Assembly: GCA_020351895.1 (NCBI GenBank)
Contig: CP070672.1
Span: 1,336,226 to 1,355,483, forward strand
DNA from: Thermoplasmata archaeon
GTDB taxonomy: Archaea; Thermoplasmatota; Thermoplasmata; GCA-020350865
DNA length: 19,258 nucleotides
Direction: 5' to 3'
Shown piece by piece: positions 13,351 to 19,258 of the stretch; positions within the stretch are counted from its first letter, which is position 1; every line of letters begins with the position of its first letter. Both the position numbers and the translations under genes were made by a program. The notes under the pieces were generated by a model that was not told where the DNA came from, did no database searches, and saw only the letters and a list, made by a program, of their open reading frames with translations.

Positions 13351-16300
13351 ATGGGGAGGTTACAAAGCTTCGTAGTAATCATGAGTCTGCTGTTGGCCCC
13401 AATGACAGTTCTAGGGGACAACGATTTCGATTTCCCTGAGCAGGGCAACTTTTCACAGGATCCTATTCTGCCATTGGGCAGTCCATTGCCCCCTGAGGAC
13501 CTGCAATTACCCTCACAAATCAGGATCTGGGAAGCCTGGGCAAAAGGTTATGCAACGATTTATCAGCAGGATTTCGCCACTTATGTCGTGAATAATAACG
13601 GACCAGTGAGCGTCATAATCGATGAATATGTCCTTCTCATGAGTCCAAGCCCTGCTTATCCAGACGAGGATCTGCCACTGATAGACGATGAAACCCAGGA
13701 CGGTATTTTAACCATCACATATGCGATTTCACCGGGAAACTCGCTCACCTACAATTACGGTCACTATGTTGCAATGGCAATCGAACCCCCTCCTCCATGG
13801 TGGTGCACCGAAGACTCAGAACTCACGAATGCTGGAATCGAGATTTCCTTGGGGGGAGAGATACTTCCGTACAACATGGTCCCCCTGATCCTGAATTACA
13901 ATATCAACACCCAAGACGATGTTTGGTACCATCTGCGAAACAATCCAGCAGTCGTGATAGGCAAGACACCTTTGTGGGAGGAAATCGCAAACATCGGTGA
14001 TGAGGTTGACATCACATTAGATGTCACGAACCTCGGATTCATAGATGCAACGAATATTGTTGTTACAGATACGATTCCTGCGGACTATTCATACGATCCA
14101 TCGAGCTTCACCCAGACACCATCATCTATTACAAACAATTCTGACGGTTCCGTAACCTTAAAATGGGACATTTCCCAGATAGATGCAGCCGTGGAAACTC
14201 CAAATGATGAACCCACAGATTATACCACAGAGTACATAAGCTATAAGCTGATAACTCCAGTTCTTGATCCCGATCTTCGGATATTTCTTCCAAGGGCTTA
14301 CGTAGACTGGATCGGAGATAATAACGACGATGCCGAATCCGAAGAACCACTGCTTGAGACATATCTGGTAAACAGACCACCTGTGGCAATTGTTGATGAT
14401 GTTGTGATTGATGAAGGGGAAACCGCCTACTTGAATGGCTCAGATTCATACGATCCCGACGAGCCTTTCGGAGATTATATTGTCAGCTATGAATGGGATT
14501 TTGATGGAGATAATTATCCTGATGACTATGGTCCTGTTGTGAGTAAAACTTACGGAGACAATGGAATCTTTACAGTGACTCTTACAGTCACAGACAGCTA
14601 CGGAGAAAGATCGTCCGCTACAGCCAATATAACAGTCAATAATGTTGTACCTTCCATAGATACCCTATATAATGTCACAATAGATGAAGGCCAGACTGGG
14701 TCATTCAGTGCCCGTGCCACTGATCCCGGAAGTGATGACTTAACTATCACCTGGAATTGGGGTGACGGAACTTCAGATACAGTCACGATTTACTACAACG
14801 ACGGACTAGGTCCCGATCCATATCCAAGTCCAGATGTCAATCCAATGGATATCACAGATTCTGTGACACACACCTACATGGATGATGGGGTTTATTTGGT
14901 CACCCTTACCGTGGATGATGACGATAATGGAGTGAGCCAGGCAACCTTTTATGTTCATGTGAACGATCTAGCACCAAATGCCGAGTTCACTTGGTCACCT
15001 GAGCCTCAGAACGAGGCATCACCTGTGCAGTTCACTGACCTTTCAACTTCTTATCCGGACTCCATTGTGGCATGGTATTGGGACTTTGCTGGATTGGGCA
15101 CAAATAACAGTCAGAATCCCCAATTCACATTCATGGAAGATGGCATCTACACAGTAACCCTAACTGTATACGATGACGATAATTCCACTGCCTCGATTTC
15201 ACACAATGTTACGATTTTAGATTTGGCCCCACGGGCAGAATTCACATGGTCACCAGAGCCACAGGATGAGGGCTCTCCTGTTTCGTTTTTTGATCTTTCA
15301 TCTTCATACCCTGATGCAATTGTTGCATGGTCATGGGACTTTGCTGGATTGGGCACTAATAACAGTCAGAATCCGCAATTCACATTCATGGACGACGGTA
15401 TATATCCTGTGACGCTGACTGTATGGGATGAGGACAACTCCTCATATTCCGTTACACACAACGTTACGATTTCAGATTTGGCTCCCACTGCGAATTTCAC
15501 ATGGTCTCCTGAGCCGCAGGATGAGGGCTCTCCAGTTTCTTTCACCGATCTTTCCACCTCATATCCAGATACTATTGTAGCCTGGGAATGGGACTTTGCT
15601 GGATTGGGCACTAATAAAAGTCAGAATCCGCAATTCACATTCATGAACAACGGTATTTACACAGTAACTCTTACTGTCTATGATGATGATAATTCCACGG
15701 ACTCAGTATCATACAATGTTACGATCTTAGATTTGGCTCCCACTGCTGAATTCACGTGGTCTCCTGAGCCCCAGGATGAGGGCTCACCAGTGCAGTTTAC
15801 TGATCTTTCAACATCTTATCCAGATTCCATTGTTGCTTGGGAATGGGACTTTGCTGGATTGGGCACTAATAACAGTCAGAATCCGCAATTCACATTCATG
15901 GATGACGGTATCTACCTGGTAACTCTTACAGTAACAGATGACGACGGTTCAAAGGATTCTATTTCCCACAATATTACGATTTTAGATTTGGCTCCAACTG
16001 CAGATTACTCCTGGTCTCCTGAGCCACAGGATGAGGGTTCGCCAGTTTCATTCACTGATCTATCGACATCCTATCCCGATGTCATTGTAAGCTGGGCATG
16101 GGATTTCGATGACGGGGGAACCAGCGACCTTCAGAATCCCAGCCATACCTATGGTGATGACCGCGTTTATTTGGTAACGTTGACTGTCACAGATGATGAT
16201 GGGTCAATAGACACCATATCGTATAACGTCACGATACTGAATGTTGCTCCAATTGTGGATGCTGGGGAAAATCGGACCATAGATGAGGGTACCGCCATAT

Positions 16301-18510
16301 CGTTTTCAGGCTCTTTCACTGATCCAGGATGGCTCGACACACACAATGCCACAATCGATTGGGGTGATGGGAATGTTGAGCCTGGTACAGTCATCGAGTC
16401 AAATGGCAGCGGATCAGTTGAGGGTAGTCATGTCTATGGAGATGACGGTGTTTTCACTGTTACTCTGACAGTGGTGGATGATGACGGAGGAGTGGGAACC
16501 GATACTATGGTTGTAACCGTAAATAATGTTGCACCTTCAATAGATGCATTGGATTCCTATTCCACAGATGAAAATTCACCTGTTACATTGGAGGGTCATG
16601 CGCAAGATCCAGGAAGTGATGATCTCACATTTACCTGGAATTGGGGAGACGGCACCTCTGATACCGTGACCATCTATTATAATGATGGAAATGGTCCTGA
16701 TCCCTATCCAAGCCCAGATGTAAATCCCATGGATGTAACAGACACTGTTTCTCATACTTATGGTGATAACGGTAACTTCACAGTAACCTTGACGGTTGAG
16801 GATGACGACGGTGGTCAAACAGTTGTGACAACTTACGTCTTGGTGAACAATGTCGCACCATCGATAGATCCCTTGGAGTCCTATGTTACGGATGAAAACT
16901 CACCTGTTACATTGGAGGGTCATGCAACAGATCCGGGAAGCGATGATCTCACATTCACTTGGGATTGGGGTGACGGCACCTCAGATACTGTGACCATCTA
17001 TTACAATGATGGAAATGGTCCTGATCCCTATACAAGCCCTGAGATAAATCCCATGGATGTAACAGACACTGTCATTCATACTTACGGTGATAATGGAAAC
17101 TTCACAGTAACTTTGACAGTTGAGGATGATGACGGTGGTCAAACTGTTGTTACTACATTTGTTATTGTGAACAATGTCGCACCCTCAATAGATCCATTGG
17201 ATTCTTATATCACGGATGAGAACTCACCTGTTACCTTGGAGGGTCATGCAACAGACCCAGGCTCTGATGACCTGACCTTCACCTGGAATTGGGGAGATGG
17301 AACATCCGATACCGTGACCATCTATTACAATAATGGCCTTGGACCCGATCCCTATCCAAGTCCTGAGGTTAATCCCATGGACGTGACAGACACTGTAACT
17401 CATACTTACGGTGATAATGGTAATTTCACTGTGACTTTGACGGTTGAGGATGATGACGGTGGACAAACTGTTGTTACTACATTTGTTATAGTAAATAATG
17501 TTGCTCCCACAGTAGAGCCTGGAAGGTTTTATGAAGTGGACGAGAACACTCCCGTTACCTTGACTGCCACGGCAACAGATCCTGGGAGCGACGATCTGAC
17601 CTTCACCTGGGAATTTGATTTCGGACCCACTATATCCACTATTCATTTCAATGATGGAATTGGACCAGATCCATATCCAAGTCCCGAGATCAATCCAATG
17701 TCGATATTGGAATCACAAACCCATACCTACGGCGATAACGGTGTATTTAATGTAACACTTACAGTGGAGGATGATGATGGTGGAATTACAATCGAAACAA
17801 TAGAAGTTACAGTGAACAACGTTGCACCCACAATATTGAATATAGAAGCCTACATGCTTGTCAATCTGTCTATCAGAATCGCAGGTGAGAAATGGCATTC
17901 TGTTGGACTTCATCTCATGGAGGATGGGGAAGAAGTCACGTCGGCAATTGTGACAAGACGCCCGGGAAACCCTGATGAGCAGATTGGTACGATAGCTAAT
18001 GCCAAATTAGTCCTGACTAAGAGCTATACAGTTTTGATAGATTATTTGCCAAACGACCCAAGGGTGAATGGAAATGTCTGGGGAGGAAATCCTGTGTGGG
18101 TATTCATAACATTCGATGACGGCTCTGAAACCAGGCTCCATCACACGTTCAATGTCAGGCAGTCTCATTGGAACAGTGACCACTGGAATCATATAGATCC
18201 TTGGGAGGTTGAATTGACTCCGTACCTTGCGGGACATAACATAACCTTCGAAGCAACAGCCTCTGATCCTGGTAGTGACGACCTCACCTTCTTATGGGAT
18301 TTTGGAGATGGAAACTCAACATTACCCCACATCCATTACAACAACCTGATAGGTCCGGACCCATATCCAAGTCCTGATATCAATCCCATAAACTGCACCG
18401 ACACAGTAAAGTACGATTATGGAGAATGCGGCGTATTTTGCGTGACCCTGACTGTGATGGACGATGACGGCGGTATCTGTATTATGACTCTAACCTTGCC
18501 TGTTGGTTAG
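13351..18510 (+). CDS. Giant secreted PKD-repeat protein with DUF11-like domain
   Basis: A 1719-residue acidic protein. A signal peptide (1 to about 22, VVIMSLLLAPMTVLG) is followed by a unique region (about 23-200), a DUF11-like domain (about 203-330; GDEVDITLDVTNLGFIDATN), and about thirteen PKD domains. PKD domains are beta-sandwiches typical of archaeal surface proteins; they mediate adhesion, spacing or S-layer contacts. The array: PKD1 345-434, PKD2 435-542, five 85-residue units 543-967, PKD8 968-1062, three 108-residue units 1063-1386, PKD12 1387-1493, a Trp/His-containing non-PKD segment to about 1619, and PKD13 to the end. No C-terminal transmembrane helix or sorting signal is visible, so it may be released or held by other surface proteins. 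ATG 13351 is chosen from its AGGAGG site and its signal peptide. It follows the ATP synthase operon in the same direction but has its own probable promoter. Function unknown beyond surface architecture. Confidence 0.88.
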   Translation: MGRLQSFVVIMSLLLAPMTVLGDNDFDFPEQGNFSQDPILPLGSPLPPEDLQLPSQIRIWEAWAKGYATIYQQDFATYVVNNNGPVSVIIDEYVLLMSPSPAYPDEDLPLIDDETQDGILTITYAISPGNSLTYNYGHYVAMAIEPPPPWWCTEDSELTNAGIEISLGGEILPYNMVPLILNYNINTQDDVWYHLRNNPAVVIGKTPLWEEIANIGDEVDITLDVTNLGFIDATNIVVTDTIPADYSYDPSSFTQTPSSITNNSDGSVTLKWDISQIDAAVETPNDEPTDYTTEYISYKLITPVLDPDLRIFLPRAYVDWIGDNNDDAESEEPLLETYLVNRPPVAIVDDVVIDEGETAYLNGSDSYDPDEPFGDYIVSYEWDFDGDNYPDDYGPVVSKTYGDNGIFTVTLTVTDSYGERSSATANITVNNVVPSIDTLYNVTIDEGQTGSFSARATDPGSDDLTITWNWGDGTSDTVTIYYNDGLGPDPYPSPDVNPMDITDSVTHTYMDDGVYLVTLTVDDDDNGVSQATFYVHVNDLAPNAEFTWSPEPQNEASPVQFTDLSTSYPDSIVAWYWDFAGLGTNNSQNPQFTFMEDGIYTVTLTVYDDDNSTASISHNVTILDLAPRAEFTWSPEPQDEGSPVSFFDLSSSYPDAIVAWSWDFAGLGTNNSQNPQFTFMDDGIYPVTLTVWDEDNSSYSVTHNVTISDLAPTANFTWSPEPQDEGSPVSFTDLSTSYPDTIVAWEWDFAGLGTNKSQNPQFTFMNNGIYTVTLTVYDDDNSTDSVSYNVTILDLAPTAEFTWSPEPQDEGSPVQFTDLSTSYPDSIVAWEWDFAGLGTNNSQNPQFTFMDDGIYLVTLTVTDDDGSKDSISHNITILDLAPTADYSWSPEPQDEGSPVSFTDLSTSYPDVIVSWAWDFDDGGTSDLQNPSHTYGDDRVYLVTLTVTDDDGSIDTISYNVTILNVAPIVDAGENRTIDEGTAISFSGSFTDPGWLDTHNATIDWGDGNVEPGTVIESNGSGSVEGSHVYGDDGVFTVTLTVVDDDGGVGTDTMVVTVNNVAPSIDALDSYSTDENSPVTLEGHAQDPGSDDLTFTWNWGDGTSDTVTIYYNDGNGPDPYPSPDVNPMDVTDTVSHTYGDNGNFTVTLTVEDDDGGQTVVTTYVLVNNVAPSIDPLESYVTDENSPVTLEGHATDPGSDDLTFTWDWGDGTSDTVTIYYNDGNGPDPYTSPEINPMDVTDTVIHTYGDNGNFTVTLTVEDDDGGQTVVTTFVIVNNVAPSIDPLDSYITDENSPVTLEGHATDPGSDDLTFTWNWGDGTSDTVTIYYNNGLGPDPYPSPEVNPMDVTDTVTHTYGDNGNFTVTLTVEDDDGGQTVVTTFVIVNNVAPTVEPGRFYEVDENTPVTLTATATDPGSDDLTFTWEFDFGPTISTIHFNDGIGPDPYPSPEINPMSILESQTHTYGDNGVFNVTLTVEDDDGGITIETIEVTVNNVAPTILNIEAYMLVNLSIRIAGEKWHSVGLHLMEDGEEVTSAIVTRRPGNPDEQIGTIANAKLVLTKSYTVLIDYLPNDPRVNGNVWGGNPVWVFITFDDGSETRLHHTFNVRQSHWNSDHWNHIDPWEVELTPYLAGHNITFEATASDPGSDDLTFLWDFGDGNSTLPHIHYNNLIGPDPYPSPDINPINCTDTVKYDYGECGVFCVTLTVMDDDGGICIMTLTLPVG
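14977..16251 (+). repeat. Five 255-bp tandem PKD units (class A)
   Basis: Units begin at 14977, 15232, 15487, 15742 and 15997, each exactly 255 bases (85 codons), opening with xAxFTWSPEPQDEGSP. In the first four the usual PKD motif DFGDG is replaced by DFAGLGTN, followed by SQNPQFTFM. The DNA of this segment is almost identical, including third codon positions, so these copies are recent duplications or are kept alike by gene conversion. The fifth unit carries a more canonical DFDDGGTSDLQNPSHTYG. Confidence 0.92.
16537..17508 (+). repeat. Three 324-bp tandem PKD units (class B)
   Basis: Units begin at 16537, 16861 and 17185, each exactly 324 bases (108 codons), opening with SIDxLxSYxTDENSPVTLEG. 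Each carries a loop YYNxGxGPDPYxSPxxNPM inserted between the strands of the PKD fold. A further 324-base relative lies upstream of the class A array (14653-14976) and a 321-base one follows (17509-17829). The class A array therefore looks embedded in an older class B array. Confidence 0.92.
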
Positions 18511-18516
18511 GGTATA

Positions 18517-18536
18517 TCCCCATAATCTTATGGGGA
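18517..18536 (+). terminator. Hairpin after the PKD-repeat gene
   Basis: TCCCCATAA (18517-18525) and TTATGGGGA (18528-18536) form a perfect nine-base-pair inverted repeat, seven bases after the stop codon. It is not followed by a T-tract, so it may stabilise the 3' end of the mRNA or act as a structural terminator rather than a classic intrinsic one. Confidence 0.5.
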
Positions 18537-18602
18537 AAATCCATTGAGTGGCAGGAGCACAAAATGGATTAGGATGTAAGTTATTTCTTGCTCAGAGATT
18601 AG

Positions 18603-19064
18603 ATGAACATCAGAGTCGCAGAGCAGAAGGACATAGAAGATATAGTAAACCTGTCCATGGAATTCGAATCCTACCTTGATGAGCTGGAATCCACACCGGA
18701 TTCTGAGAAGATCTCCAAACAGCAGGTCAAGGAGGTCTTTTCAGAGGGATTCTCGGATCCAAAACACGTGATTCTCGTGGCTGAAGAAGAGGAGGATATT
18801 GTCGGATTTTCTGATTTCTGGGTGTATCCTGAAATGATCCACGGAGGACTGAGTGCATACTTGAATAACCTTTTCGTTACCCCTAAGTTTCAAAGAAAAG
18901 GTATAGGCTCGCAGTTACTTACTGAAATCTTAAAAAGGTCAAAGGAGATGGGAGCCGTGGCTCTTCATATATCTGTTCTTCCAGAGAACATCATAGCGCA
19001 GAATTTCTACAAGAAGAACGGCATCACCTGGGAGATCAAGATGTTCGAGGTCAAGCTGAAGTGA
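18603..19064 (+). CDS. GNAT-family N-acetyltransferase
   Basis: A 153-residue single-domain GNAT acetyltransferase, which moves an acetyl group from acetyl-CoA to an amine. The acetyl-CoA pyrophosphate loop is visible as QRKGIG (residues 97-102) within NNLFVTPKFQRKGIGSQLL, followed by motif B, SVLPENIIAQNFYKKNG (124-140). The N-terminal part (IRVAEQKDIEDIVNLSMEFE) is the standard first strand and helix. Length is typical. The substrate cannot be told: it could be a protein N-terminus, a polyamine, or a small molecule. No Shine-Dalgarno site precedes the ATG; an AT-rich TAAGTTATTT at 18577-18586 lies about 20-25 bases upstream, so the transcript may be leaderless. It converges with the gene on the minus strand at the right edge. 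Confidence 0.88.
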   Translation: MNIRVAEQKDIEDIVNLSMEFESYLDELESTPDSEKISKQQVKEVFSEGFSDPKHVILVAEEEEDIVGFSDFWVYPEMIHGGLSAYLNNLFVTPKFQRKGIGSQLLTEILKRSKEMGAVALHISVLPENIIAQNFYKKNGITWEIKMFEVKLK

Positions 19065-19065
19065 T

Positions 19066-19091
19066 TATACAAAAAGTATCATTCTTGTATA
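19066..19091. terminator. AT-rich hairpin between two convergent genes
   Basis: TATACAA (19066-19072) pairs with TTGTATA (19085-19091), and two more inner pairs form past one mismatch. It begins two bases after the acetyltransferase stop and covers the stop of the opposing gene. The position suggests a shared terminator for both directions, although the stem is weak and no strong T-tract follows. Confidence 0.35.
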
Positions 19092-19258
19092 TTTGGAGGA
19101 GAAGATGGAGGTTGTGTTTCCTCTTGTTCTTTTTCTTCCTCATCACCTTTCTTGTATACCTGTTCCGGGAGCAATATGGTTCCTTTTTCATAGCGCTTCG
19201 GCAATGTCAATAATCTGATGACAATAATTATAATTAGTATGAGTGCACCTATAAATAA
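19079..19258 (-). CDS. C-terminal end of an unidentified membrane protein (partial)
   Basis: An open frame enters from the right edge on the minus strand and stops with TGA at 19079-19081, giving the last 59 residues of a protein. It begins with a hydrophobic segment (LFIGALILIIIIVIRLL, a transmembrane helix), followed by a basic turn LPKRYEKG and an acidic, proline-containing tail (KKGDEEEKEQEETQPPSSPP). This is the layout of a surface or membrane protein with a C-terminal anchor and a short cytoplasmic tail. The rest of the gene lies outside the window, so no family can be named. Unbroken reading to the edge, the helix followed by positive charges and the convergent layout support it as real. 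Confidence 0.6.
   Translation of the reverse strand, partial: LFIGALILIIIIVIRLLTLPKRYEKGTILLPEQVYKKGDEEEKEQEETQPPSSPPNIQE

Noticed and set aside
14977..17829. Regular repeats as a CRISPR array
   Set aside because: The repeats are 255 and 324 bases, in frame and coding for PKD domains, without short repeat-spacer structure.

Overview
The window looks like a chromosomal segment of a euryarchaeon, most likely of the Thermoplasmatota. The grounds are an archaeal A-type (V/A) ATP synthase operon in the order H-I-K-E-C-F-A-B, a UbiA prenyltransferase of the archaeal-lipid type, frequent TTG starts behind GGAGG or GGTGA Shine-Dalgarno sites, AT-rich TATA-like boxes, and a very large secreted PKD-repeat protein. 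The assignment to a phylum is inference; no rRNA or tRNA is present.

Layout. Positions 246-605 (+) encode a small Roadblock/LC7 protein. Positions 683-2990 (-) hold two genes read right to left: a sulfatase-like hydrolase, whose 5' end seems to carry a one-base frameshift, followed 17 bases later by a UbiA-family prenyltransferase. A divergent intergenic region (about 3004-3231) separates them from the ATP synthase operon at 3232-13004 (+). After 346 non-coding bases comes a 1719-residue secreted protein with about thirteen PKD domains (13351-18510). A GNAT acetyltransferase follows (18603-19064). The window ends inside an opposite-strand gene of which only the membrane-anchored C-terminus is visible (19079-19258).

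How the genes work together. Subunits A and B form the catalytic hexamer, E and H the peripheral stalks, F and C part of the central stalk and its socket, I the stator half of the ion channel and K the rotor ring. Subunit D, the central shaft, is not in this window; the place after B where it often sits is followed by the PKD gene instead.

The most remarkable gene is K. A normal rotor proteolipid is one to three helical hairpins. This one has a signal peptide, a PKD domain predicted to lie outside the cell, and then six fused hairpins. Five carry the ion-binding Glu together with a Gln/Thr/Gln/Tyr set resembling Na+ ligands; the first, joined to the PKD domain, has lost it. Subunit C also carries an unexpected N-terminal transmembrane helix that could enter the ring lumen, and subunit I has an apparent extra membrane hairpin. 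Together these suggest an ATP synthase whose membrane rotor is elaborated on its outer face, encoded next to a giant secreted protein built from the same domain family. The functional link between the two is a hypothesis.
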